Assembly: GCF_000217935.1 (NCBI RefSeq)
Contig: NZ_AFHI01000067.1
Span: forward strand, 104,911-168,910
Length of the DNA: 64,000 nucleotides
Direction of reading: 5' to 3'
Source of the DNA: Rheinheimera sp. A13L
GTDB taxonomy: Bacteria; Pseudomonadota; Gammaproteobacteria; Enterobacterales; Alteromonadaceae
In this document: positions 10,116-20,559 of the stretch, in pieces
Position numbering within the stretch: position 1 is the first letter of the stretch
Layout: the number at the start of each line of letters is the position of its first letter
Position numbers and translations under genes: made by a program
The notes under the pieces: model-generated
Told to the model about the DNA's origin: nothing
Seen by the model: only the letters and a program-made list of their open reading frames with translations
Databases searched by the model: none

Positions 10116-11585
10116 ATGCTCAGGATCGTGAAAGAAGCCATTACATTTGACGACGTGTTACTTGTACCGGCGCACTCCACTGTGTTACCCCATACCGCAG
10201 ACCTGCGGACTCAATTGACCAGCAAAATTACGTTAAATATTCCTATGGTATCGGCGTCTATGGACACTGTCACCGAGGCTCGTTTAGCTATTGCTTTAGC
10301 ACAGGAAGGTGGCTTAGGTTTTATTCACAAGAATATGACTATTGAAGAGCAGGCAGCCAATGTTCGTAAAGTAAAAAAATACGAAAGTGGTGTAGTCTCA
10401 GACCCTGTCACTGTACGTCCGGAACAAAGTATCCGTGAAGTGCAGCAGCTGGCGGCTCAGCATGGTTTTTCTGGTTTCCCTGTAGTGGATGCTGACAACA
10501 ACCTGGTTGGCATAGTGACAGGTCGTGACCTGAACGTGGAAACCAACCCGCAACTGGCTATTTCTTCTGTGATGACGCCAAAAGAGCGTTTAGTGACAGT
10601 GAACGAAGCAGGCCCTCGTGCCGAAGCTTTAGCTTTGATGCACAAACACCGCATTGAAAAAGTATTAGTGGTCGACAACGCTTTTAAATTAAAAGGCTTG
10701 ATCACAGTACAGGATTACAATAAAGCCGCCAGCAAACCAAATGCCTGTAAAGACGAATTTGGTCGCTTACGTGTGGGTGCTGCTGTGGGCGTAGGCCCTG
10801 GCACAGACGAACGTATTGCCGCTTTAGTCGAAGCTGGTGTGGATATTTTATTAATAGACACTTCACACGGTCACTCTGAAGGCGTGTTAGATCGCGTACG
10901 TCAAACCCGCGCTTTATACCCTGATTTGCAAATAGTTGCAGGTAACGTTGCCACAGCTGAAGGCGCAAAAGCCTTAGCCGAAGCTGGTGCCAATGCTGTC
11001 AAAGTGGGCATAGGTCCTGGTTCTATTTGTACTACCCGTATTGTCACAGGTTGTGGTGTACCACAGCTGACGGCTATCTCTGATGCAGTAGATGGCGTTC
11101 AGGGTATGGACGTTTGTATTATCGCTGACGGTGGTATTCGTTTCTCAGGTGATATAGCTAAAGCTTTAGTGGCTGGTGCACATTGTGTGATGGTCGGTTC
11201 TATGTTTGCCGGTACTGAAGAAGCGCCGGGCGAAGTTGAGCTGTATCAGGGCCGTTACTACAAATCCTACCGTGGTATGGGTTCATTAGGTGCTATGGCG
11301 CAGCGTAATGGCTCATCTGACCGTTACTTCCAGGGCAGCAACAATGCAGAGAAGTTAGTGCCTGAAGGTATTGAAGGCCGTGTGGCCTACAAAGGCCCAA
11401 TCGGCACTATTATTCACCAGCAAATGGGTGGCCTGCGCTCTTCTATGGGCTTAACAGGTTGTTCTACTATCGCTGAAGTTCGTACTAAGCCGGTTTTTGT
11501 TAAAGTAACCTCAGCTGGTATGGGTGAATCGCACGTGCATGATGTGCAAATCACCAAAGAAGCACCAAACTACCGCTTAGGTTAA
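10116..11585 (+). CDS. guaB: IMP dehydrogenase
   Basis: GuaB oxidises IMP to XMP, the rate-limiting step of guanine nucleotide synthesis. The ATG at 10116 gives 489 residues beginning [21 protein letters not shown], the conserved N-terminus. A longer reading frame from 10068 overlaps the promoter and is rejected. Two CBS domains lie at about residues 95-205. The catalytic loop GPGSICTTR contains Cys305, and the mobile flap carries the RY pair (SSDRYFQ). guaA follows, but a terminator hairpin lies between them. Confidence 0.98.
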   Translation: MLRIVKEAITFDDVLLVPAHSTVLPHTADLRTQLTSKITLNIPMVSASMDTVTEARLAIALAQEGGLGFIHKNMTIEEQAANVRKVKKYESGVVSDPVTVRPEQSIREVQQLAAQHGFSGFPVVDADNNLVGIVTGRDLNVETNPQLAISSVMTPKERLVTVNEAGPRAEALALMHKHRIEKVLVVDNAFKLKGLITVQDYNKAASKPNACKDEFGRLRVGAAVGVGPGTDERIAALVEAGVDILLIDTSHGHSEGVLDRVRQTRALYPDLQIVAGNVATAEGAKALAEAGANAVKVGIGPGSICTTRIVTGCGVPQLTAISDAVDGVQGMDVCIIADGGIRFSGDIAKALVAGAHCVMVGSMFAGTEEAPGEVELYQGRYYKSYRGMGSLGAMAQRNGSSDRYFQGSNNAEKLVPEGIEGRVAYKGPIGTIIHQQMGGLRSSMGLTGCSTIAEVRTKPVFVKVTSAGMGESHVHDVQITKEAPNYRLG

Positions 11586-11596
11586 CCGCTTAATCA

Positions 11597-11627
11597 GAGG
11601 CTGGCTTTTCGCCAGCCTCAGTTTTTT
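11597..11627 (+). terminator. Terminator between guaB and guaA
   Basis: A perfect 9-bp stem, GAGGCTGGC and GCCAGCCTC around TTTTC, is followed by AGTTTTTT. It lies between the two guanine synthesis genes, so guaA is either expressed by read-through or has its own promoter in the following 30 bp. Confidence 0.88.
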
Positions 11628-11659
11628 ATTCGTTCGACATTTGTTACTACAAGGTGATT

Positions 11660-13237
11660 ATGAGCAAAAACATTCACTTCCATCGAATTTTAATCCTCGA
11701 CTTCGGTTCGCAATATACTCAGCTGATCGCCCGTCGTGTGCGTGAAATTGGCGTTTACTGTGAGCTGTGGGCATGGGACGTTACTGCTGAACAAATCGCT
11801 GAATTTGCTCCAACCGGTATTATTTTATCCGGTGGTCCTGAAAGTGTGACCGAAGCCGGTTCACCTCGTGCTCCTTCTTATGTATTTGAAGCCGGTGTGC
11901 CTGTACTGGGTGTGTGCTACGGCATGCAAACCATGGCTGAGCAACTGGGCGGTAAAGTGTCTGGTTCTGAGCATCGCGAATTTGGTTATGCCCAGGTTGA
12001 GCTGATTGCAGAAAATGCCATGTTCACCGGTATTGAAGATCATCTGAACGAACAAGGCCACGGCTTACTCGATGTCTGGATGAGTCATGGTGACAAAGTA
12101 GTACAAATCCCAGAAGGTTTTGTCACTACAGCGCAAACGCCAACTTGCCCTCATGCTGCTATGGCAGACGAAGCCCGTCAGTTCTATGGCGTACAGTTTC
12201 ACCCTGAAGTGACTCACACCCGTCAGGGCCTGCGTATGTTAGAGCAGTTTGTGGTCGATATCTGTGGTTGTGAAAAACTCTGGACTCCGGCCACCATTAT
12301 TGACGACGCTATTGCCAATATCAAAAAGCAGGTCGGTGATGATCAGGTCATTTTAGGTTTATCCGGTGGTGTCGACTCTTCCGTTGTGGCTATGTTATTA
12401 CACCGCGCTATAGGTAAAAACCTGACTTGTGTATTCGTCGATAACGGCTTATTGCGTTTAAACGAAGGCGCTCAGGTGATGGATATGTTTGGTGATCATT
12501 TTGGTCTGAACATTATTCATGTGAAAGCTGAAAACCGTTTCCTCGACGCCTTAAAAGGTGAAGCAGAACCTGAAGCCAAACGTAAAATTATCGGTCGCGT
12601 ATTTGTTGAAGTATTTGACGAAGAAGCGAAAAAGCTAAGCAACGCTCGTTGGTTAGCTCAGGGCACTATTTACCCTGACGTCATTGAGTCTGCCGCTTCT
12701 AAAACTGGTAAAGCTCATGTGATTAAGTCGCACCATAATGTTGGCGGTTTACCTGCTGATATGAAAATGGGTTTAGTCGAGCCACTGCGTGAACTCTTTA
12801 AAGATGAAGTGCGCAAAGTAGGTTTAGCTTTAGGTTTGCCCTACGACATGCTGTACCGTCACCCTTTCCCAGGCCCGGGTTTAGGTGTGCGGGTATTAGG
12901 TGAAGTGAAAAAAGAATACTGTGATTTATTACGTAAAGCCGACGCGATTTTCATCGAAGAGCTGCGTAATTCAGGCTGGTACGACAAAGTCAGTCAGGCC
13001 TTTACTGTATTCCTGCCAGTGAAATCTGTCGGCGTGATGGGCGATGGCCGTAAATACGACTGGGTCGTGTCTATCCGCGCAGTAGAGACTATCGACTTTA
13101 TGACAGCACACTGGGCACATTTGCCGTATGAGCTGTTAGGTCAGATTTCTAACCGCATTATCAATGAAGTGAATGGTATTTCCCGTGTGGTGTACGACAT
13201 CTCAGGTAAACCACCAGCAACTATTGAGTGGGAATAA
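11660..13237 (+). CDS. guaA: GMP synthase (glutamine-hydrolysing)
   Basis: GuaA aminates XMP to GMP using glutamine and ATP. The ATG at 11660, preceded by AAGGTG, gives 525 residues, the usual length; a GTG two codons upstream overlaps that ribosome-binding site. The class I glutaminase domain has the nucleophile Cys86 in GVCYGMQ and the His/Glu pair in GVQFHPEV. The synthetase domain has the PP-loop LSGGVDSS, and the C-terminal dimerisation domain ends [10 protein letters not shown]. Directly downstream lie two palindromic repeats. Confidence 0.98.
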   Translation: MSKNIHFHRILILDFGSQYTQLIARRVREIGVYCELWAWDVTAEQIAEFAPTGIILSGGPESVTEAGSPRAPSYVFEAGVPVLGVCYGMQTMAEQLGGKVSGSEHREFGYAQVELIAENAMFTGIEDHLNEQGHGLLDVWMSHGDKVVQIPEGFVTTAQTPTCPHAAMADEARQFYGVQFHPEVTHTRQGLRMLEQFVVDICGCEKLWTPATIIDDAIANIKKQVGDDQVILGLSGGVDSSVVAMLLHRAIGKNLTCVFVDNGLLRLNEGAQVMDMFGDHFGLNIIHVKAENRFLDALKGEAEPEAKRKIIGRVFVEVFDEEAKKLSNARWLAQGTIYPDVIESAASKTGKAHVIKSHHNVGGLPADMKMGLVEPLRELFKDEVRKVGLALGLPYDMLYRHPFPGPGLGVRVLGEVKKEYCDLLRKADAIFIEELRNSGWYDKVSQAFTVFLPVKSVGVMGDGRKYDWVVSIRAVETIDFMTAHWAHLPYELLGQISNRIINEVNGISRVVYDISGKPPATIEWE

Positions 13238-13239
13238 TT

Positions 13240-13363
13240 TATCCTTCGTACTTGAAGCCGCAGCGTTGTTGACTGCGTGTTCTCGCCCAAGTCACATAGG
13301 ACAACTATGCTCCTTGGGTCTCGAACACTTGTCGCCTAGCTGCAACTCCAATTACTTTGGATA
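13240..13363 (+). repeat. ERIC-like palindromic repeat, copy A
   Basis: A 124-bp imperfect palindrome with TATCC..GGATA ends. The outer 25 bp of each end pair at about 17 positions, and the centre is a CATAGGACAACTATG dyad. It begins about 3 bp after the guaA stop codon, and the same design recurs at 23988, 27104 and 52907. Length and intergenic placement recall enterobacterial ERIC elements, but sequence identity to ERIC is not claimed. Confidence 0.8.
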
Positions 13364-13366
13364 AAC

Positions 13367-13491
13367 CCCTTCGTACTTGAAGCCGCAGCGTTGTTGACTG
13401 CGTGTTCCCGGTTTAGATTTTAAATCGGGACGGGCGCGGATAAACCACGCCCCTACAGGTCGTTGCGCTGCAATACCAATTACTATGGGTA
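13367..13491 (+). repeat. Composite palindromic repeat, copy A2, with hairpin module
   Basis: The first ~35 bp (TACTTGAAGCCGCAGCG..) and the last ~25 bp (GCTGCAATACCAATTAC..) match the ERIC-like element, but the centre is replaced by other sequence including the GC-rich module CGGGCGCGGATAAACCACGC plus CCCTAC. It lies directly after full copy A, the same tandem layout as at 27104-27351. Confidence 0.7.
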
Positions 13492-13493
13492 GA

Positions 13494-13522
13494 AAAAGGG
13501 GCAGATTTAATCTGCCCCTTTT
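13494..13522 (-). terminator. Terminator of the 13529 gene
   Basis: A 14-bp perfect inverted repeat (AAAAGGGGCAGATT and AATCTGCCCCTTTT) with a T tract on either strand. It lies just downstream of the minus-strand PspB-like gene and could also stop read-through from guaA. Confidence 0.85.
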
Positions 13523-13528
13523 CACTTT

Positions 13529-13747
13529 TTACAGCTTATTGATTTCGTGTTTCAGCTGATAGGATTTATCCGTCACTATCGCTTCTAAAGTGGCAACCCT
13601 TTCTTTTAGTTGCTCTATTTGTTGTTTAATTTCGTCATTTGATTGACCGGCACTTTTCATTTTGATTTGTGTTTTAGTGTAGTTTTCATAAAAAGCATAA
13701 CCAAAAGCGCCAACAACAGCGACAAAACCTATTTCAAATGGTCCCAT
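13529..13747 (-). CDS. Small PspB-like membrane protein
   Basis: A 72-residue protein with one N-terminal membrane helix (about residues 5-22, IGFVAVVGAFGYAFYEN) and a C-terminal coiled coil ending LKERVATLEAIVTDKSYQLK. The spacing and the LEAIVTD..Y.L..EI ending resemble phage-shock protein B and related small proteins. No pspA, pspC or pspF is next to it, so a role in the phage-shock response is only a guess. It is monocistronic, with its own terminator. Confidence 0.65.
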   Translation of the reverse strand: MGPFEIGFVAVVGAFGYAFYENYTKTQIKMKSAGQSNDEIKQQIEQLKERVATLEAIVTDKSYQLKHEINKL

Positions 13748-13955
13748 GATATTCCTTCCCTAAGTCTGTATAAACTGAACTGATAAATGAGCGTACAACA
13801 AGTAGCAAGTGTTATACCATAGTTAACATCTTGTTTTTATTCAAATGCTTAGCCTATTTTAAGCTAGGTAACTTTAAGTAAACTCACTAAAATATAGTCA
13901 AAAGCTTAACCTTAGCTGGTAAAATTAGCCAGATTCAGCAGCACAAGAGGCAAAG

Positions 13956-14477
13956 ATGACCGCAGACAACGATTTATACTGGATGCAGTATGCTTTGCAA
14001 CTGGCCGATAAAGCTGAGCAAAGCGGCGAAATTCCTGTAGGTGCTGTGCTGGTCAAAGATGGCGTGGTGTTGGGGGAAGGCTGGAATCAGTCCATTCAAC
14101 TCAATGACCCATCGGCTCATGCCGAGATGATGGCGATTCGGCAGGCGGCAGAAAAAATTGGCAATTACCGCTTAATTGATTGCACCTTGTATGTCACCTT
14201 AGAGCCTTGTGCTATGTGCGCAGGTCTTTTAGTGCACAGCAGAGTAAAACGTCTGGTGTTTGGCGCTAAAGATGCCAAAACAGGGGCCGCAGGTTCAGTG
14301 CTGGATATAGTGAAACATCCGGTGTTGAATCATCAGCTTGATGTGTCGGATGGTCTTTTAGCGCAGCAATGCGCCGACAAACTCTCTGAATTTTTCCGCC
14401 GTCGCAGGGCAGAACAAAAGGCTTTAAAACAGCAGGAAAAACAACAGAGTGTTGAGGAAGGGCAGGTTAAGCAATAG
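13956..14477 (+). CDS. tadA: tRNA adenosine(34) deaminase
   Basis: TadA converts adenosine to inosine at the wobble position of tRNA-Arg(ACG). The 173-residue protein has the zinc deaminase motifs HAE (His55, Glu57) and PCAMC (Cys85, Cys88). The basic, Gln-rich C-terminal tail (FFRRRRAEQKALKQQEK) is typical of the family. The ATG follows GAGGCAAAG. Its 3' end overlaps by 11 bp, tail to tail, the 55-residue Arg-rich gene on the other strand. mltF and purL follow, a common neighbourhood for tadA. Confidence 0.96.
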   Translation: MTADNDLYWMQYALQLADKAEQSGEIPVGAVLVKDGVVLGEGWNQSIQLNDPSAHAEMMAIRQAAEKIGNYRLIDCTLYVTLEPCAMCAGLLVHSRVKRLVFGAKDAKTGAAGSVLDIVKHPVLNHQLDVSDGLLAQQCADKLSEFFRRRRAEQKALKQQEKQQSVEEGQVKQ

Positions 14478-14634
14478 CCTCGTTAGCGCTGGCTAAATCC
14501 TGAATAGATTGAAAAGAGCGGCGGCGTCTGTTTAATTTTAACATCGTCATATTGCGGCTCACTCGTCTTCTGCTGGATGCAACATCCATTAATCGCCGCT
14601 TGCGCAGCATTGTAGGTTTTTTACGTTTTAACAT
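14467..14634 (-). CDS. 55-residue arginine-rich protein, unrecognised
   Basis: An open frame of 55 codons beginning MLKRKKPTMLRKRRLMD and ending SIQDLASANEAIA. Seventeen of the first 39 residues are Arg or Lys, including RRR at 22-24 and RRRR at 36-39; the tail is neutral to acidic. A strong ribosome-binding site (GGGAG, 7 bases before the ATG) and a promoter with ideal spacing lie directly upstream, so it is very likely a real gene. It overlaps the end of tadA. The composition suggests nucleic acid or ribosome binding, which is inference only. I do not recognise the family. Confidence 0.75.
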   Translation of the reverse strand: MLKRKKPTMLRKRRLMDVASSRRRVSRNMTMLKLNRRRRSFQSIQDLASANEAIA

Positions 14635-14659
14635 TCAATGACTCCCAATTAGTGCCGCT

Positions 14660-14688
14660 ACTATAAAAGCTTAACGTTGCAGTTACAA
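14660..14688 (-). promoter_or_regulatory. Promoter of the 55-residue gene
   Basis: Read on the minus strand: TTGTAA, exactly 17 bp, then TATAGT, ending about 26 bp before the ATG. It separates the small gene from the upstream mltF on the same strand. Confidence 0.7.
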
Positions 14689-14709
14689 TAATAAGACTAA
14701 TAAGGACAG

Positions 14710-16143
14710 CTATATGTTCCCGGACTTTTCTATTGAATTTACGGTTTTATCGCCAAATTGCTCATTAAGGCGCTGTTTTTGCTGATCTAACCTTTGTTCG
14801 GTTTTTTTCTTTTCATCTACCCATAACAGCGTATCGTAGAAACGACGTACGTTCTCCACATAATAAACCGCCTGAGCACCACGGGCGTACCCCAGTTTTG
14901 TATTCTGGTAATAGCGTTTTTGTTGCAGCAAAGGCAAGCGTTGTTTCACTTCATGCCATTGATCCGGATTGCCACCATCCCGCTCAGTTAATACGCGAGC
15001 GCTTTCGACATGGCCCCAACCAATATTGTAGGCTGCTATAGCAAACCAAAGACGGTCCGGCATCTGAATACGCTCAGGGATACGTTCAACCATACGTTGC
15101 AGATACTTAGAACCGCCTCTGATACTTTGCGCCGGATCCAGCCTGCTACTGACGCCCATCATTTGCGCTGTGCTGACCGTTAGCATCATTAAACCAATGA
15201 CACCAGTGGAGCTGCGGGCGTCAGGCCGCCAGTTGGATTCCTGATAACCTATGGCTGCCAATAAACGCCAGTCAAAGTTGCCTGCATATTTTTCGAATAA
15301 CGGCTGATAGCGAGGTAAATCTTTTTCAATAGCTTTGATGTAATCCAGCGTGGCTATGTAATCAAAACGTCGAATATGACCAAAGTACTTATCTTCCAGG
15401 CTCAATAAATCACCGGACTGGTAATTCTGGCCAAAAAACTCAATCAATACGGCCCAGAAGGAATCGTCAGCTTTATTATTTAACAGCCAGGCCACTGGCT
15501 GCTGCTCTTTGACTTTAAAGGCAACCGTTAAGTTGGGGAAAAAGCGCTGATTCACCGCCAATAAGTTGGAATCGACCAGCGTATAAGGAATTTTTCCGTC
15601 TTCTACTTGCTGCAGCAGTTCATCTGCATCTTCAGATTCACTTTCCTGCCATTGCAGTTGTGGGTGGTCTTTTTGAACTTCTTTGAGTGTTTCAGCCAAA
15701 GAGCTGTCTTTAGGTACCAGAATAGGGGCTTTAATATCGTTAAAACTGCCCGGCTTTTTTTTACCTTTACGGTACACCACCACTTCATTGCGCCATAAAT
15801 AAGCTGGTGCTATACGGTACTTTTGTTTGCGGCTGTCCGTCACAGCTAAACCACCAGCTATGTAATCAACCTGACCCGAATCCAATTTTTGCAGTAATTC
15901 TTCACGCTGAAAACTGGGGTATAACTCCAGCTCGACACCTAATTTTTCTGCCAAAGCCACCGACAGTTCATAGTCGTACCCTGTTGGGCCATCGGCTCCT
16001 ACATAATAGCTGGTAGGGCTGTTTAAAATGCCAACACGAATGCTATCTCTTTGATAAATTTCATGAAGCTGAACAGGTTCCTGTACCGGAGTACAAGAAA
16101 CTACTGCTGTCAGTGCAGCTGCTGAAATACCAAATCGAATCAT
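14710..16143 (-). CDS. mltF: Membrane-bound lytic murein transglycosylase F
   Basis: MltF cleaves peptidoglycan glycan strands at the outer membrane. The 477-residue protein has an N-terminal export signal with a VVSC lipobox (Cys17), then a solute-binding-protein-like domain (residues ~30-260; GYDYELSVALAEKLGV, DYIAGGLAVT). A C-terminal SLT domain has the catalytic Glu302 in GYQESNW and the AAYNIGWGHVESAR motif. It is divergent from purL, as in many gammaproteobacteria. Confidence 0.95.
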   Translation of the reverse strand: MIRFGISAAALTAVVSCTPVQEPVQLHEIYQRDSIRVGILNSPTSYYVGADGPTGYDYELSVALAEKLGVELELYPSFQREELLQKLDSGQVDYIAGGLAVTDSRKQKYRIAPAYLWRNEVVVYRKGKKKPGSFNDIKAPILVPKDSSLAETLKEVQKDHPQLQWQESESEDADELLQQVEDGKIPYTLVDSNLLAVNQRFFPNLTVAFKVKEQQPVAWLLNNKADDSFWAVLIEFFGQNYQSGDLLSLEDKYFGHIRRFDYIATLDYIKAIEKDLPRYQPLFEKYAGNFDWRLLAAIGYQESNWRPDARSSTGVIGLMMLTVSTAQMMGVSSRLDPAQSIRGGSKYLQRMVERIPERIQMPDRLWFAIAAYNIGWGHVESARVLTERDGGNPDQWHEVKQRLPLLQQKRYYQNTKLGYARGAQAVYYVENVRRFYDTLLWVDEKKKTEQRLDQQKQRLNEQFGDKTVNSIEKSGNI

Positions 16144-16236
16144 CCGGTTATGCCTTTGCTTCCAATCTGCGCCATTTATACCAAAATTCCTGCAGGCCGT
16201 CAGATCTTATTCATACCATTACTGACGTTTTTTCTT

Positions 16237-16242
16237 TATAAT
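16237..16242 (+). promoter_or_regulatory. Probable -10 element of purL
   Basis: A consensus TATAAT followed by a GC-rich discriminator (GCGGCGCC), 53 bp before the chosen purL ATG. No good -35 hexamer is seen. The in-frame ATG at 16241 lies inside this element, which argues against it as the translation start. Confidence 0.55.
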
Positions 16243-16294
16243 GCGGCGCCTGATTTTGGGTTCCATTGTCGCTCAACCAACGGAAAAAAAACCT

Positions 16295-19200
16295 ATGTTG
16301 ATCCTGCGTGGTGCACCTGCACTGTCCGAGTTTAGAGTTCAGAAGTTCATCGATCTTTGTGCCAAAGCCTCCTTGCCTGTACATGGTGTTTATGCCGAAT
16401 TTATGCATTTTGCTGATTTAAGCAGCGAACTGTCGGCTGAACAACAAACTACATTAAGCAAGTTGCTGACTTACGGACCTACTATCGTCAGCCATACACC
16501 AGAAGGTTTGTTGCTGGTGGTGACGCCACGCCCTGGCACTATTTCTCCATGGTCTTCCAAAGCCACTGATATCGCCAAAAACTGTGGCCTGAGTCAGGTC
16601 AAACGTTTAGAACGTGGTGTGGCTTATTATATTCAGACCACTGCCACTTTAACTGAAGCTCAGCTGCAGCAGTTAAAAGGCTTAGTACACGACCGTATGA
16701 TGGAAGTGGTGTTCAGCGAGTTTGAACAAGCCTCAGCTTTATTCCGCAAAGCTGAACCTGCGCCTTTAAGTTCAGTGGATATCATCACAGGTGGCCGTGA
16801 AGCTTTAGTGAAAGCCAATATAGATATGGGTCTGGCCTTAGCCGACGATGAAATCGATTATCTGGTGACAAATTTTAATCAGTTGGGCCGCAACCCAAAT
16901 GATATCGAACTTTATATGTTTGCGCAGGCCAACTCTGAGCACTGCCGTCATAAGATTTTTAACGCCGACTGGACTATAGACGGCGAACAACAGCCGAAGT
17001 CGCTGTTTAAAATGATCAAAAATACCTTCGAAAAAACACCGGAACATGTGTTGTCAGCCTATAAAGACAACGCCGCTGTAATGACAGGTTCTAAAGCCGG
17101 TCGTTTTTTCCCGTCTGCTGACACTCAGGAATATGGCTACAACCATGAAGATATTCATGTGTTGATGAAAGTCGAAACTCACAACCACCCAACAGCTATT
17201 TCGCCTTTCCCTGGCGCTGCTACTGGTTCTGGTGGTGAAATCCGTGATGAAGGCGCAACAGGTGTTGGCGCTAAGCCAAAAGCCGGTTTGTCAGGTTTTT
17301 CTGTATCCAACTTACGTATCCCGGGTTTTGAACAACCGTGGGAAACCGACTTCGGTAAACCTGATCGTATAGTGACGGCTTTGGACATCATGACGGATGG
17401 TCCTTTAGGTGGTGCTGCTTTTAATAACGAGTTTGGCCGTCCAAATATTCTGGGTTACTTCCGTACTTACGAAGAAAAAGTGCCAAGCCACAATGGCGAA
17501 GAAGTGCGTGGTTACCACAAGCCTATTATGATTGCCGGTGGTTTAGGCAATATCCGTGCTGAACACGTGCAAAAAGGTCTGTTGCCTGTAGGTGCCAAAC
17601 TGGTTGTGCTGGGTGGCCCGGCCATGAACATTGGTTTAGGTGGTGGTGCAGCTTCATCTATGACTTCAGGCCAGTCGGCTGAAGATTTAGATTTTGCCTC
17701 AGTACAACGTGAAAACCCTGAAATTGAACGCCGTTGCCAGGAAGTGATAGATCGCTGCTGGCAGCTGGGCGATAAAAACCCGATTTGTTTTATCCATGAC
17801 GTAGGTGCAGGTGGTTTGTCCAACGCCTTCCCTGAGCTGGTGAACGATGGTGGTGTGGGCGGTAAGTTCGAATTACGTAACGTGCCAAACGACGAACCAG
17901 GCATGTCGCCACTGGAAATCTGGTGTAACGAATCACAGGAACGTTATGTAATGGCGATTCCAGCCGACCAGATGCCTGTATTTGAAGAAATTTGTAAACG
18001 TGAACGTGCACCTTATGCTGTAGTAGGTGAAGCCACTGCAGAGCACCACCTGACCTTATCTGATCAGCATTTTGGCAATACGCCTATTGATTTGCCACTG
18101 AACGTGCTGCTGGGCAAAGCGCCTAAAATGCACCGTGATGTGAAAACTCAAGTGACAGAAGGTAAAGCTTTAGATCTGAACGGCGTCACAGTAGCTGATG
18201 CCGCTGAGCGTTTATTACGTTTACCTACTATTGCTGAAAAAACCTTCCTGATCACCATTGGCGATCGCACAGTCACAGGTTTAGTGGCGCGTGATCAGAT
18301 GGTAGGTCCATGGCAGGTGCCGGTAGCGAACTGCGGTGTGACTTCAGCTTCGTACGATACTTACCATGGTGAAGCCATGTCTATGGGCGAACGTACCCCT
18401 GTCGCCTTATTGGACTTCGCAGCTTCTGCCCGTTTAGCTGTGGCTGAATCTATTACTAACATTGCAGCGACTCAGATAGGCGATATTAAACATATCAAAC
18501 TGTCGGCCAACTGGATGTCTGCAGCAGGTCACCCTGGTGAAGATGCTGGTTTGTATCAGGCCGTTAAAGCCATAGGTGAAGAGTTGTGTCCTGCTATGGG
18601 TTTAACTATTCCTGTAGGTAAAGACTCCATGTCGATGAAAACCAGCTGGCAACAGGATGGTGAGCAGAAGACAGTGACTTCGCCTTTATCTTTGATTATC
18701 ACAGCTTTTGCCCGTGTTGAAGATGTACGTCGTACTGTGACACCACAGCTGCGCACTGACAAAGGTGCAAGCAGCTTGATCCTGTTGGATTTAGGTCAGG
18801 GTGCCAACCGTTTAGGCGGCTCTTGTTTAGCTCAGGTCTATAAGCAATTAGGCCAGACAGCACCGGATCTGGAAAGCCCTGAATTACTGATGAACTTCTA
18901 TCAGGCTGTTCAGGCTTTAGTTGCACAACAGAAATTACTGGCGTACCACGACCGCTCTGACGGTGGTTTGTTTGTGACTCTGGCAGAAATGGCCTTTGCC
19001 GGTAAAGCTGGTGTCAAAGTGGATATTCAGACTTTAGGCACAGACAATTTAGCCGTGCTGTTCAGCGAAGAGTTAGGTGCTGTAGTGCAGGTGGCTAACA
19101 GCGATTTACCAGTAGTGCAGGCGATTTTAGCTCAGCATGATTTATCTGCAGTTGCGCATTTATTAGGTGAAGTGACAACGGACGATCAAATTCAGATCAG

Positions 19201-20188
19201 CCACGGTGATCAGTTGGTGTATAGCAACAGCCGTACTACTTTGCGTACCATCTGGGCAGAAACCACCTATCAAATGCAGTTGATGCGTGATAACCCTGAA
19301 GGTGCTCGTCAGGAATTTGTGGCTAAAGCTGACGTGACGGATCCTGGCTTAAATGCAAAATTAAGCTTTGACCTGAACGAAGATGTGGCTGCCCCTTATA
19401 TCCTGAAAGGCGCACAACCGAAAGTTGCTATTCTGCGTGAGCAGGGCGTGAACTCTCATGTTGAAATGGCAGCTGCCTACAACAGAGCAGGCTTTAATGC
19501 GGTAGACGTGCATATGAGCGACATCTTATCTGGTCGTCGTTCATTGGCTGAGTTTAACGGCTTAGTGGCTTGTGGTGGTTTCTCCTACGGTGACGTTTTA
19601 GGTGCTGGCGAAGGCTGGGCGAAGTCAGTGCTCTTTAACGACAAAGCACGGGCAGAGTTTGCGGCCTTTTTCGAACGTGAAACGACCTTCAGCTTAGGTG
19701 TATGTAACGGTTGTCAGATGATGTCGAATCTGAAGAGCCTGATCCCTGGTGCTGATTTATGGCCACGTTTTGTCCGCAACAAGTCTGAGCGTTTTGAAGC
19801 CCGTTTCAGTCTGGTTGAAGTGCAGGAAAGTGCCTCTTTATTCTTTAAAGGTATGGCAGGATCCCGTATGCCTATCGCTGTATCCCATGGTGAAGGCCAT
19901 GCGGAGTTTGCATCGCAAACAGCACTGCAGGCTGCGGATCAAAGTGGCACCGTAGCCTTACGTTTTGTCGATAACTACGGCAATGTGACTACTCAGTACC
20001 CGTCGAATCCTAATGGCTCACCGCTGGGTATTACCTCGTTAACGACTACCGATGGCCGTGTCACCATCATGATGCCTCACCCTGAGCGGGTATTCCGCAC
20101 TGTGGCGAACAGCTGGCATCCGGATGAATGGCAGGAAGACAGCCCGTGGATGCGGATGTTCCGCAACGCACGAGTCTGGTTAGGTTAA
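16295..20188 (+). CDS. purL: Phosphoribosylformylglycinamidine synthase
   Basis: PurL (FGAM synthase) converts FGAR to FGAM with glutamine and ATP, the fourth step of purine synthesis. The ATG at 16295 gives 1297 residues starting [15 protein letters not shown], the conserved N-terminus and length. The N-terminal linker, two AIRS-type ATP domains ([45 protein letters not shown]) and a C-terminal class I glutaminase (Cys1137 in GVCNGCQ, SHGEGH, MMPHPER) are present in one chain, as in proteobacteria. The single-gene transcript ends in a clear terminator. Confidence 0.98.
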   Translation: MLILRGAPALSEFRVQKFIDLCAKASLPVHGVYAEFMHFADLSSELSAEQQTTLSKLLTYGPTIVSHTPEGLLLVVTPRPGTISPWSSKATDIAKNCGLSQVKRLERGVAYYIQTTATLTEAQLQQLKGLVHDRMMEVVFSEFEQASALFRKAEPAPLSSVDIITGGREALVKANIDMGLALADDEIDYLVTNFNQLGRNPNDIELYMFAQANSEHCRHKIFNADWTIDGEQQPKSLFKMIKNTFEKTPEHVLSAYKDNAAVMTGSKAGRFFPSADTQEYGYNHEDIHVLMKVETHNHPTAISPFPGAATGSGGEIRDEGATGVGAKPKAGLSGFSVSNLRIPGFEQPWETDFGKPDRIVTALDIMTDGPLGGAAFNNEFGRPNILGYFRTYEEKVPSHNGEEVRGYHKPIMIAGGLGNIRAEHVQKGLLPVGAKLVVLGGPAMNIGLGGGAASSMTSGQSAEDLDFASVQRENPEIERRCQEVIDRCWQLGDKNPICFIHDVGAGGLSNAFPELVNDGGVGGKFELRNVPNDEPGMSPLEIWCNESQERYVMAIPADQMPVFEEICKRERAPYAVVGEATAEHHLTLSDQHFGNTPIDLPLNVLLGKAPKMHRDVKTQVTEGKALDLNGVTVADAAERLLRLPTIAEKTFLITIGDRTVTGLVARDQMVGPWQVPVANCGVTSASYDTYHGEAMSMGERTPVALLDFAASARLAVAESITNIAATQIGDIKHIKLSANWMSAAGHPGEDAGLYQAVKAIGEELCPAMGLTIPVGKDSMSMKTSWQQDGEQKTVTSPLSLIITAFARVEDVRRTVTPQLRTDKGASSLILLDLGQGANRLGGSCLAQVYKQLGQTAPDLESPELLMNFYQAVQALVAQQKLLAYHDRSDGGLFVTLAEMAFAGKAGVKVDIQTLGTDNLAVLFSEELGAVVQVANSDLPVVQAILAQHDLSAVAHLLGEVTTDDQIQISHGDQLVYSNSRTTLRTIWAETTYQMQLMRDNPEGARQEFVAKADVTDPGLNAKLSFDLNEDVAAPYILKGAQPKVAILREQGVNSHVEMAAAYNRAGFNAVDVHMSDILSGRRSLAEFNGLVACGGFSYGDVLGAGEGWAKSVLFNDKARAEFAAFFERETTFSLGVCNGCQMMSNLKSLIPGADLWPRFVRNKSERFEARFSLVEVQESASLFFKGMAGSRMPIAVSHGEGHAEFASQTALQAADQSGTVALRFVDNYGNVTTQYPSNPNGSPLGITSLTTTDGRVTIMMPHPERVFRTVANSWHPDEWQEDSPWMRMFRNARVWLG

Positions 20189-20205
20189 GAGCCTAAAAAT
20201 GATAC

Positions 20206-20235
20206 AAACAAGACCTGCTTCGGCAGGTTTTGTTT
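20206..20235 (+). terminator. Terminator after purL
   Basis: AAACAAGACCTGC pairs with GCAGGTTTTGTTT around a TTCG tetraloop (one wobble), followed by TTTATT. Confidence 0.9.
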
Positions 20236-20380
20236 TATTCGCAGCCATCCCTGGCGCTCACCCTGCCGGGCCAACGCTTCGCGTTGTTAAAAAAACGGCA
20301 GGATAGCCGTTTTTCACAGCTTTAGCTGCCGGAGGCGAACGTCACGGACGACGTGAGTGAAAATCGTTCCTGACGATTTT
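20236..20380 (+). repeat. Hairpin-rich dispersed repeat, longest copy
   Basis: The stretch TTCGCAGCCATCCCTGGCGC then TCACCCTG recurs at 57775, 58028 and, inverted, at 29717. It is followed here by CAACGCTTCGCGTTG, then AAAACGGC..GCCGTTTT, then AAAATCGTTCCTGACGATTTT-type stems. Three hairpins in a row suggest a structured RNA or mobile palindromic repeat. The rest of this 371-bp gap, 20381-20559, is AT-rich and holds the leader of the PilZ gene. No gene is supported in it. Confidence 0.55.
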
Positions 20381-20559
20381 GTTGTTTTATGTAAAAGAGT
20401 TTTTAATTAAACCTTTCATTTTTATTGTATCTGCAGTTATTTTCATTTTTATCTTGATCCCAAGGTTATTTTTTTACACACTAGTTCCATCTCTTTTTTT
20501 ATATAGCCCGTTTGAGTGAGATGGCCGACAAGAAGTCGATGTAACCTGAAGGATAAGGT

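Noticed and set aside
16221..16236. Possible PurR box before purL (ACGTTTTTTC)
   Set aside because: Only the right half resembles the PurR consensus; the left half does not match.
16241..16294. Longer purL start (18 extra residues)
   Set aside because: The ATG lies inside the TATAAT promoter element, and the conserved N-terminus begins at 16295.
20236..20380. Integron attC site
   Set aside because: Hairpins are present, but the conserved RYYYAAC/GTTRRRY core pair and spacer features are missing, and no cassette or integrase is nearby.
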